From assembly GCA_903885595.1 (NCBI GenBank), contig CAISJJ010000298.1, positions 1 through 64,000 on the forward strand: a stretch of DNA of 64,000 nt, written 5' to 3'. Below the pieces are notes generated by a model. The model was given only the letters and a program-made list of their open reading frames with translations. It did no database searches and was not told the origin of the DNA. Positions within the stretch are counted from its first letter, which is position 1, and every line of letters starts with the position of its first letter. Source of the stretch: an uncultured Bacteroidales bacterium (GTDB taxonomy: Bacteria; Bacteroidota; Bacteroidia; Bacteroidales; FEN-979). The translations under genes and the position numbers were made by a program. Positions 56,223 through 64,000 of this stretch are shown piece by piece.

Positions 56223-58211
56223 CACCAGCATAGTAGTGCTTTCTACCCTTTCATTTACCGCAACATTGATCGATTTCACAACGGCGTCGCGGGGTGAAAT
56301 AATAAGATTCTCCATCTTCATGGCTTCGATGATCAACATTACATCTCCTTTCTTTACCTGGTCGCCTGCATTTACCTGCAACCTGATGACCTTGCCAGGC
56401 ATGGGGGATGTAACATGGTTGCTGTCTTGCCCGGCGCTTTCATACAATGATGCAGTCACGGATTCGGTAAGGATGTCATAACGCTTCAGCCGGAAAATAT
56501 GACCGCCGGTACTGAAATAAGCATGGTTCTCCGAATCTTCGGAGACCCATCCGGTATAATGGTGATGATCGATCGTGAAATCAATGCGGTGGGAAGAATA
56601 GTTAACCAGTGATGCATGATACTGTTTTCCCCGGATATCAAATAAATAGTGATTGATTGAATGCCCCGGAATGTATACCGTAAAATCCTCCTCTTCAAAC
56701 TGTAGCCTGATGCTCATCCGGTTTCTCCAATACCCGATGGTTTCCCAGAGGTTGGGCCTCCCGAAGTAACCTGTCTCAGTGTTCAGATTGCGTTTCATGC
56801 TGTAAACAAGGTATCCGATTATAGGAACATGAGTTGGGATTTCCATTTTATCCTCTCTGATAGCTTCAGTCAGGGCTGCCGTATGTTCATCGCAAAATTT
56901 CGTTGTGATGGAGTTTGTTGTAAAGGCATCGCTCTGAAGCAGTTTGACCAGGTAGGTGATATTGGTGTTTATCCCGTGAATGATATAATCGTCAAGCGCC
57001 ATCAGCATGGCCTGGCTGGCATCATGCCTGTCTTTAGCGCATACGATCAACTTGCATATCATCGGATCAAAAGAACTTTTGATTTCTGTTCCTGAAGTAA
57101 TACCTGTATCGATGCGGATTCCCTGAACTTCTGGTTCCTTATACAGGGTCATCTTTCCCGGGGATGGCTGGAAATTATTAGCGGGATCCTCAGCATAAAT
57201 GCGGCATTCAATGGCATGGCCGTGCTGGCATATCTCTTCCTGTTTAAGTCTCAGTTTATTCCCTGCGGCGACATGAATCTGTTCCTCCACGATATCGATG
57301 CCAGTAACCATTTCCGTCACAGGATGTTCAACCTGGATACGGGTATTCATCTCAAGGAAGTAAAAATTCAGCTCCTTGTCAACCAGGAATTCAATCGTGC
57401 CTGCATTGTTGTACCCTATCGCTTTGCCGATAGCGACCGCCGCCGTGCCCATTTTGTTCCTTACTTCGGGAGTGAGGGTAGGGGAAGGGGATTCTTCGAT
57501 GATTTTCTGATATCGGCGCTGAATGGAACATTCACGTTCGTAAAGGTGGACCACATTTCCAAAATTGTCCCCTATGATCTGGACCTCAATATGTCGCGGC
57601 GCATCAATAAATTTCTCAATGTAAACGGTTTCGTCACCAAAATATGCCTTCGCCTGGCGGCTGGTTGCCTCAATGGCTTCAGCCAGTTCGTTTTCTTCGT
57701 AAACGATCCGCATACCTTTACCGCCGCCACCAGCAGCTGCCTTGAGCAATACAGGAAACCCGATCTGGTGTGCCCTTTTTTCTAGTTCCTCTCTGGTTCC
57801 GGTCACCCCCTCGGTCATTGGGATGTTGATTGTTTTTACAAAAGCGCGTGCCTCGATTTTGTTTCCCATGATCTTCATGGCCTCAGGGCGGGGACCGATA
57901 AAAATAATATTGGCCTCAATGCAGGCTGATACGAATAAAGGGTTTTCCGCAAGGAATCCATAGCCGGGATGAATGGCATCACAGCCTGTTTTCATTGCCA
58001 CCTCCAGGATTTTCGGGATACTCAGGTAGGTTTCAGCCAATTCAACCTTGCCGATGCACCAGGCTTCGTCGGCCAGGGTAACATGTAACGAATCGGCATC
58101 CACCTCTGAATAGATAGCTACTGTTTTGATCGCAAGCTTGCGGGCGGTACGGATGACTCTTACAGCGATTTCACCCCGGTTGGCGACTAATATTTTGTGG
58201 ATAAGGTTCAT
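56199..58211 (-). CDS. Biotin carboxylase/biotin carboxyl carrier fused acyl-CoA carboxylase alpha subunit (methylcrotonyl-CoA carboxylase-like)
   Basis: HKILVANRGEIAVRVIRTARKL, KAAAGGGGKGMRIV, FLEMNTRIQVEHPVTEMVTGIDIV, EAMKMEN biotinylation site. Confidence 0.9.
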   Translation of the reverse strand: MNLIHKILVANRGEIAVRVIRTARKLAIKTVAIYSEVDADSLHVTLADEAWCIGKVELAETYLSIPKILEVAMKTGCDAIHPGYGFLAENPLFVSACIEANIIFIGPRPEAMKIMGNKIEARAFVKTINIPMTEGVTGTREELEKRAHQIGFPVLLKAAAGGGGKGMRIVYEENELAEAIEATSRQAKAYFGDETVYIEKFIDAPRHIEVQIIGDNFGNVVHLYERECSIQRRYQKIIEESPSPTLTPEVRNKMGTAAVAIGKAIGYNNAGTIEFLVDKELNFYFLEMNTRIQVEHPVTEMVTGIDIVEEQIHVAAGNKLRLKQEEICQHGHAIECRIYAEDPANNFQPSPGKMTLYKEPEVQGIRIDTGITSGTEIKSSFDPMICKLIVCAKDRHDASQAMLMALDDYIIHGINTNITYLVKLLQSDAFTTNSITTKFCDEHTAALTEAIREDKMEIPTHVPIIGYLVYSMKRNLNTETGYFGRPNLWETIGYWRNRMSIRLQFEEEDFTVYIPGHSINHYLFDIRGKQYHASLVNYSSHRIDFTIDHHHYTGWVSEDSENHAYFSTGGHIFRLKRYDILTESVTASLYESAGQDSNHVTSPMPGKVIRLQVNAGDQVKKGDVMLIIEAMKMENLIISPRDAVVKSINVAVNERVESTTMLVEFEDLKI

Positions 58212-59026
58212 TTCACCCAATTTGGTTTACGTTTTTCAAGGAATGCATTCATCCCTTCCTGACCTTCATCTGATGCACGGATTTCCGCTATCACCCTCGC
58301 GGTATACTCATATGCCTCCATGAGTGTCAGTTTATTTGCCACCTCATGGATCAAGGTTTTGCATTGACTCATGGCTTTGGGTCCGCTGGTACGCAACAGA
58401 GAGATCAAATCAGTCAATGCTTCATCCAGCCTTTCGGCAGGCACCGATTTATTGACCAGCCTGAATCGCTCAGCCTCCTTTCCGCAGATCCTTCTGCCGG
58501 TTAACATAAGCTCCTTGGCCCCGTATTCACCTACCCGTTTGATGACATAAGGAGAAATACAAGCCGGTACGATCCCGATCTTCACCTCGCTTAGCGAGAA
58601 GGTCGCATCATCGGTGCAGTAAGCCAGGTCGCAGGCCGACAACAACCCGTTCGCGCCGCCCAGTGCAACACCATGTACCACTGCCAGTGTTGGTTTCGCA
58701 CAGTTGTATATTGCCAGGAAACACTTTGAAAGCAGCAGGCTTTCGGTGTAATTCTGTTCATAACTGTTTTGGGAAACCGCCTTCATCCAGTTCAGGTCTA
58801 CCCCGGCACAAAACGATTTTCCCCTTCCGCGCAAAATTATGCACACAGTTTGAGGATCAAGTTTTTCAAAACAACTGATCAGCTCGTGCAACATCGTTTC
58901 ATCAAAGGCATTGTGTACCTCAGGACGGTTCAGCCAGATCGTGAGGACTCCATCATCCACTATTAAATCTATTGTTTTATACGATTTCATTGATTTGAAA
59001 TTTAAAAAATATTTGGCTAAAGCCAT
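58208..59026 (-). CDS. Enoyl-CoA hydratase/isomerase family (methylglutaconyl-CoA hydratase-like by context)
   Basis: ILRGRGKSFCAGVDLNWMKAV, AVVHGVALGGANGLLSACDLAY, SEVKIGIVPACISPYVIKRVG. Confidence 0.85.
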   Translation of the reverse strand: MALAKYFLNFKSMKSYKTIDLIVDDGVLTIWLNRPEVHNAFDETMLHELISCFEKLDPQTVCIILRGRGKSFCAGVDLNWMKAVSQNSYEQNYTESLLLSKCFLAIYNCAKPTLAVVHGVALGGANGLLSACDLAYCTDDATFSLSEVKIGIVPACISPYVIKRVGEYGAKELMLTGRRICGKEAERFRLVNKSVPAERLDEALTDLISLLRTSGPKAMSQCKTLIHEVANKLTLMEAYEYTARVIAEIRASDEGQEGMNAFLEKRKPNWVK

Positions 59027-59230
59027 TTGTCAATATGCATTTCAACCCACTAGCTAAAGCTAGTGGCAACTCAGAATCTCTGAATAGAATTGCCTCCAGC
59101 ATGAATTGCCTCCAGCTTGAATTGCCTCCAGCATGAATTGCCTCCAGCATGAATTGCCTCCAGCATGAATTGCCTCCAGCTTTAGCTGGAGGTCACAAAA
59201 GTCATGATCAATAGTGGCTTTAGCCAAACT
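59010..59230. repeat. REP-like palindromes and 16-bp tandem array (GAATTGCCTCCAGCAT x6)
   Basis: Hairpins TGGCTAAAGCCA, CACTAGCTAAAGCTAGTG, CCTCCAGCTTTAGCTGGAGG, TGGCTTTAGCCA; tandem units start 59087, 59103, 59119, 59135, 59151, 59167. Confidence 0.9.
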
Positions 59231-59654
59231 TTTGAAATCCATATTTTATGATAAACTCATCATATTCCTCTTGAAAGGTCTTTCGCTTGTGATGTTCCTC
59301 CTGATTTTTAATATATTCCCTGACTTTGTTAACCGCAGATGTCCCAACCGAAACAGCAAAATACTCATCCTGCCATTCAAATTTTTCATTAAATAAATTC
59401 TGCTTATTGATCCAGAATGATGATTCTCCTTTAATTAAATGCATTACTTTGCTCATTGTCTGATCTATCCCAAGAGAAACCAAACAGTGGCAATGATCGG
59501 AGTAACCATTAATAAAATCAATGAAGATGTTTTTCTCTTTAGCATTTTCACGAATATGCTGCCAAACCTGATGCCTGATAGCTTGAGTTAGCAGCATGCC
59601 GTGATGATTTTTGGTAGCCCAGACAAAATGAATATATACTTTAACAAAAGGCAT
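59220..59654 (-). mobile_element. IS200/IS605-like Y1 HUH transposase of REP-associated (RAYT) type
   Basis: VYIHFVWATKNHHGML, SDHCHCLVSLG (H-x-H), VREYIKNQEEHHKRKTFQEEYDEFIIKYG; stop codon lies in a REP-like hairpin. Confidence 0.85.
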
Positions 59655-59742
59655 CCGTATATCATTTTAAAATTTGACCAAATCCAATTTCATCATCAGC
59701 AATTCAAACCAACAATTATAGCTATTTACACTTCGGTATTTA

Positions 59743-61350
59743 TCACATTCTAAATATCCCATACTGTGTTTTCTCATATTTCTTATTCTGTGAGATCGCG
59801 ATGGCCAGACCAAGAATTTTCCGGGTATCAACGGGATCTATGATGCCATCGTCCCACAGGCGGGCTGTGCTGAAATAGGCAGATCCTTCATCTTCGTATT
59901 TCTTAAGGATGGTCTGCAGCATCTTTTCTCTTTCCTCTGGCGAAAGGCTCTTTCCAGAGGCTGCAAGCTGGTCCTCCTTTACCGTGATCAGCACATTGGC
60001 GGCCTGTTCCCCTCCCATCACCGAAATCTTTGAGTTGGGATACATGAAGAGGAAGCGCGGTTCATATGCCCTGCCGGCCATGGCATAGTTCCCGGCGCCG
60101 AACGATCCTCCAAATACTATGGTGAATTTAGGCACATTGGCATTGGCAACCGCGTGGACAAACTTTGCGCCATCGCGGGCAATGCCGGCACGTTCATATT
60201 GTTTTCCGACAATAAAGCCGGTAATGTTCTGCAAAAAGAGGATAGGGATGTTCCTGGAGGTGCAAAGTTCTACAAAATGAGCCCCTTTGAGGGCCGTTTC
60301 TCCGAAAAGCACTCCATTGTTGGCCAAAATGCCCACCGGGTAGCCCATGATCCGTGCAAAACCCGTGGTAAGTGTTGGGGCATACCGCTCCTTGAATTCA
60401 TGGAAGAGGCTGCCGTCAACAATCCGGGCGATGATCTCTTTCGAATCCACTGGTTTTTTCAGGTCGATGGGTAGTATGCCATAGAGTTCTTCCGCATCAT
60501 AAAAAGGTTCTTCTGCCGGGTGATTTTCCAGATTCTGATATTCATGCCGCTGGATCGATTCAAAGATATTCCTGCAAATCTGGATGGCATGTACATCATT
60601 TTCGGCCAGGTGATCGGCTACGCCTGAGATCATGGTGTGTACCTCGGCGCCCCCCAGTTCTTCGGCTGAAACTTCTTCACCGGTAGCTGCCTTTACAAGT
60701 GGCGGTCCTCCGATGAATATTGTACCCTGGTTGCGCACAATGATGGTTTCATCGCTCATGGCAGGTACATAAGCGCCGCCGGCTGTACACGATCCCATCA
60801 CTACTGAAATCTGGGGAATTCCCTGGGCCGACATTCTCGCCTGGTTAAAGAAAAAACGGCCGAAATCATACTTGTCGGGAAAAACATTGGCCTGCTCCGG
60901 CAGGAAAACACCGCCTGAATCAACCAGGTATACGCATGGAAGCCGGTTTTCCATGGCGATCTCCTGCGCCCTGACATGCTTTTTAATGGTTTCCTTAACA
61001 TAAGTGCCACCCTTGACCGTGGCGTCGTTTGCAACAATCATCACCTCCTTGCCATGGATTACCCCGATGCCGGTAATGATCCCGGCAGATGGGAACCCAT
61101 TGTCATACAACCCATAGGCAGCCAAAGTGGAGAGTTCTATAAAAGGAGTGTTGCGATCAATCAACAGGTCGATACGTTCGCGTGCAAGCAACTTGCCGCG
61201 TTCCTTGTGTCGCAGGATGGCTTGCTCAGGCCCGCCATTCCTTGCAGCCGCCAAAATCTCCTTGAACTGTGCAAGCAGCTTCACAAATACCTCCCGGTTT
61301 TGCTGGTATTCCGGGCTGCTTACCTTAATTTTACTTTCTATCCGAAACAT
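59743..61350 (-). CDS. Acyl-CoA carboxylase beta subunit (methylcrotonyl-CoA carboxylase-like carboxyltransferase)
   Basis: [112 protein letters not shown]. Confidence 0.9.
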   Translation of the reverse strand: MFRIESKIKVSSPEYQQNREVFVKLLAQFKEILAAARNGGPEQAILRHKERGKLLARERIDLLIDRNTPFIELSTLAAYGLYDNGFPSAGIITGIGVIHGKEVMIVANDATVKGGTYVKETIKKHVRAQEIAMENRLPCVYLVDSGGVFLPEQANVFPDKYDFGRFFFNQARMSAQGIPQISVVMGSCTAGGAYVPAMSDETIIVRNQGTIFIGGPPLVKAATGEEVSAEELGGAEVHTMISGVADHLAENDVHAIQICRNIFESIQRHEYQNLENHPAEEPFYDAEELYGILPIDLKKPVDSKEIIARIVDGSLFHEFKERYAPTLTTGFARIMGYPVGILANNGVLFGETALKGAHFVELCTSRNIPILFLQNITGFIVGKQYERAGIARDGAKFVHAVANANVPKFTIVFGGSFGAGNYAMAGRAYEPRFLFMYPNSKISVMGGEQAANVLITVKEDQLAASGKSLSPEEREKMLQTILKKYEDEGSAYFSTARLWDDGIIDPVDTRKILGLAIAISQNKKYEKTQYGIFRM

Positions 61351-61471
61351 GATTTATATCTGAAAAGCAATGAGTTGACTGTGACTTGTTGTAGAACGGT
61401 CTTGATTAATTATCGCGTACTAAATTAAGAATAATTCTAAATTATACAAACTTTTTCTGAAATATCCGCCG

Positions 61472-61479
61472 TAACTTTG
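61472..61479 (+). promoter_or_regulatory. Candidate Bacteroidota -7 promoter box (TAACTTTG)
   Basis: TAnnTTTG match upstream of the relA-like gene. Confidence 0.4.
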
Positions 61480-61628
61480 CGTTCGTTAACAGATAACATT
61501 GTTTTTAGAAGCAGGTTGTTCTATGGTGTGACCATTTAGTTTTGCAGATGATCACAGAGTATTTAAACATGGATAAGTTTGTTTTTTAAAGAACTTCCAT
61601 TTCAAACTGGTTTTTATTCAAAGATATA

Positions 61629-63575
61629 GTGAACATTTTTACCGATAATGTCGTTGAGGATCTGACCCTGGAAAAACTTCTTGAATACGAGCAGTTGAAC
61701 GGGGAAAAGACCATGTTGAGAAAGGCTTTTGCTGCCATGCTTCATCAGTCGTCGAGAGACCAGGAATCGGGGTATGCACAAATGGTTCTTGAAACAGCCC
61801 GGATCATTCTCGAGGATATGAGCCTTGGGTCTGATTCGGTAAAGTCCCTCATATTGAAAAATGTGGCCGACAAAGGTGTATTATCCCCTGAATCGATTGA
61901 AGCTGATTATGGTAAACCAGTCAGGGGATTGATTGAGGGGATTAATAAACTTGAACGAATTGATACAAAAAAGTACAGTACCAACAAGGAAAATTTCATC
62001 GGATTACTGTTAACATTATCGAATGATATCCGTGTCCTGCTTATCCGTTTGGGAATGCGTCTTTTCGATATGCGCCATCTCAGTGATTATCATTCTGACA
62101 AACAAAACCTGATCATAGGGGAAACCCTGGCCCTGTATATCCCGATTGCCCACCGGTTGGGGCTTTACAGGATAAAAAACGAACTGGAAGACCGGGTCAT
62201 GAAGGCAACGGATCCAACGACCTATGAACTGATTGAAAGAAAATTAACCGATACAAAAACTGACCGGGATCAATACACAGCCGATTTCATCAGGCCGATC
62301 GAGAAACGTTTAATAGAAAACGGCTTTGACTGTGAATTGAAGAGCAGGGTTAAATCGATTCCCTCCATTCGTCGTAAGATGCTGACGCAGAAAGTCGAAT
62401 TTGAAAAAGTATATGATCTTTTTGCCATCCGCGTTATCCTGAATAAAACAGTTGAAAATGATGCCGCCGACTGCTGGAAGATTTACTCGCTGGTAACAGA
62501 CATATACACCCCGAATCCCCGCCGTTTGCGCGACTGGATTTCTTTCCCGAAAGCAACGGGTTATGAGTCGCTTCACACAACGGTTATTGGTCCCGAAGGC
62601 AGGTGGGTTGAAGTGCAGATCAGGACGCGCAGAATGGATGAAATAGCCGAAAAGGGATTTGCCGCACACTGGAAATACAAATCAGGAAGCAAAGCTCAGC
62701 CTGAAACCGACATGTATGCCAGCATCAGGGAAATGCTCGAAACTCCTGTCCAGACCTCATTTGAAAAGGCCATCTCGGGCGAGAAAAAAGCGTTGTACTC
62801 CAATGAAATCTTCATTTTCACCCCGAAAGGTGATTTGAAAAAACTTAAGGCTGGTTACTCCGTACTTGATTTTGCATTCGAAATTCATTCAGAAATCGGA
62901 TCAACATGTACCGGCGCCATAGTAAATGGGAAAATGGTCCCGTTGAAATACATCCTTCAAAACGGAGACACCGTAAAAATCCTCACATCCAAGTCACAGA
63001 AGCCGAATCCGGGGTGGCTCGAAATCGTGAAAAGTCCGCGGAACATAGCCCGCGTCAAGCACGCCTTGAAAATGGAATCCTATAAGGAGGCAGATTTTGG
63101 GAAGGAGATCATTAAAAACAAGGTGACCCAGCTGGGCTATGAATTCGCCGACACACTCGTTAACAAGCTGGCCGCCTATTTTGGCTGTGAAAACATATTG
63201 GAACTGTACCAGCGTTTTGGCGAAGGGAAGGCAGATCCGAGCAAAATAAAAAAAGCATTGCTGGAACCCGACCCCGGAATTCCGGCTGCCCCGGCAGCGG
63301 AAGAGACCTTTCCTGAACGGGTATCGGACATGATGGCCGGCAAGCAGGATTTTGTGATCATTGACCCGAGGATAAAATCTCTTCACTACCAGTTTGCAAA
63401 GTGTTGCAATCCTTTACAGGGTAATGCTATTTTTGCATTTGTAAGTGTTACACAGGGTATTAAAATCCATAAAACAACCTGTCCGAATGCACATCAGCTG
63501 ATAACCCGCTATCCATACAGGGTGATGGAAGCCAGGTGGAAATCAACGGATTTACCTGCTGAAAAAGTCAAATGA
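61629..63575 (+). CDS. RelA/SpoT-family (p)ppGpp synthetase with degenerate HD hydrolase domain
   Basis: Synthetase region WISFPKATGYESLHTTVIGPEGRWVEVQIRTRRMDEIAEKGFAAHWKYK; TGS EIFIFTPKGDLKKLKAGYSVLDFAFEIHSEIG; HD motif replaced (ILKNVADKG). Confidence 0.85.
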   Translation: MNIFTDNVVEDLTLEKLLEYEQLNGEKTMLRKAFAAMLHQSSRDQESGYAQMVLETARIILEDMSLGSDSVKSLILKNVADKGVLSPESIEADYGKPVRGLIEGINKLERIDTKKYSTNKENFIGLLLTLSNDIRVLLIRLGMRLFDMRHLSDYHSDKQNLIIGETLALYIPIAHRLGLYRIKNELEDRVMKATDPTTYELIERKLTDTKTDRDQYTADFIRPIEKRLIENGFDCELKSRVKSIPSIRRKMLTQKVEFEKVYDLFAIRVILNKTVENDAADCWKIYSLVTDIYTPNPRRLRDWISFPKATGYESLHTTVIGPEGRWVEVQIRTRRMDEIAEKGFAAHWKYKSGSKAQPETDMYASIREMLETPVQTSFEKAISGEKKALYSNEIFIFTPKGDLKKLKAGYSVLDFAFEIHSEIGSTCTGAIVNGKMVPLKYILQNGDTVKILTSKSQKPNPGWLEIVKSPRNIARVKHALKMESYKEADFGKEIIKNKVTQLGYEFADTLVNKLAAYFGCENILELYQRFGEGKADPSKIKKALLEPDPGIPAAPAAEETFPERVSDMMAGKQDFVIIDPRIKSLHYQFAKCCNPLQGNAIFAFVSVTQGIKIHKTTCPNAHQLITRYPYRVMEARWKSTDLPAEKVK

Positions 63576-64000
63576 ATAGCCCATACGTCATCGAAGTCCG
63601 GAATGTTGTCAAATCATTTAAAACGGTTCAGGCCGTGCGGGGAATTGATCTGAATATTGGCCCCGGCCAGTTTGTTGCAATCCTGGGCCCCAATGGGGCA
63701 GGTAAAACAACGCTGGTGGAGATGATTGAAGGGATACAGCAGCCCGATCACGGTGAAATACGGGTCATGGGTAAACCCTGGAAAGGGAATGAAACATATC
63801 TACGGCAGCATATCGGATTGTCACTCCAGGAAACACATTTCGTTGAAAAATTAACTACCTGGGAAACCCTTCGGCTTTTTGCAAGTTTTTTTAGTATTGG
63901 AAAGGACCGGTGCGAGGAGGTGTTGCAGATGGTTGCGCTTGAAGAGAAACGGAAGGCATGGGTGGTCAATCTTTCAGGTGGTCAGCGCCAGCGGCTTGCA
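63572..64000 (+). CDS. ABC transporter ATP-binding protein (partial, runs off window edge)
   Basis: MNSPYVIEVRNVVKSFKTVQAVRGIDLNIGPGQFVAILGPNGAGKTTLVEMIEG...VVNLSGGQRQRLA. Confidence 0.9.
   Translation, partial: MNSPYVIEVRNVVKSFKTVQAVRGIDLNIGPGQFVAILGPNGAGKTTLVEMIEGIQQPDHGEIRVMGKPWKGNETYLRQHIGLSLQETHFVEKLTTWETLRLFASFFSIGKDRCEEVLQMVALEEKRKAWVVNLSGGQRQRLA

Noticed and set aside
59087-59180. 16-bp tandem array as CRISPR-like
   Set aside because: No spacers; units are half of a REP-like hairpin beside a RAYT gene
1-64000. tRNA/rRNA genes
   Set aside because: No cloverleaf or rRNA-like sequence recognised by eye; a tRNAscan/Infernal run would be needed to exclude them

Overview
64 kb of a Bacteroidota-type chromosome. 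Supporting signs: gliding-motility ABC genes gldA/F/G, secreted proteins with T9SS-like C-termini, a TonB receptor with a FecR/ECF-sigma pair, and TAnnTTTG -7 promoter boxes. Main blocks: (1) 1-13.9 kb, minus strand: a tightly packed operon-like run joining a 2Fe-2S flavoprotein and a fused NuoE/NuoF-type protein to a NapH-like membrane polyferredoxin, a Tat-type 4Fe-4S protein, a small Cys-rich Tat-like protein, an NHL propeller and five PQQ-like (BamB-like) beta-propellers. This is the best candidate for an undescribed redox system. (2) 14.4-40.3 kb: a purine/selenium-dependent molybdenum hydroxylase type cluster (guanine deaminase, YgfK-like, two PLP enzymes, Mo-hydroxylase, SsnA-like, YgeW-like, YgeY-like, fused xanthine dehydrogenase, XdhC, MocA-like), interrupted by gldG/F/A. 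(3) 41-52 kb: acyltransferase, acyl-CoA ligase, sigma/anti-sigma/TonB receptor/DUF4249-like set, secreted proteins. (4) 52-61 kb: leucine/acyl-CoA catabolic operon with an intruding RAYT/IS200-like transposase. (5) RelA-like synthetase with a degenerate HD domain, and a partial ABC ATPase. The most striking cross-cutting signal is repeat biology. Several unrelated palindromic and 7/8-bp tandem repeat families sit directly at gene 3' ends and also lie in frame inside at least five protein-coding genes. There is also an inverted pair of ~340-450 bp non-coding elements with 50-bp internal repeats, an attC-like structure, and a REP-like array beside the transposase. No tRNA, rRNA or CRISPR array was recognised. 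All calls are by eye from motifs and translations; no database search was run.
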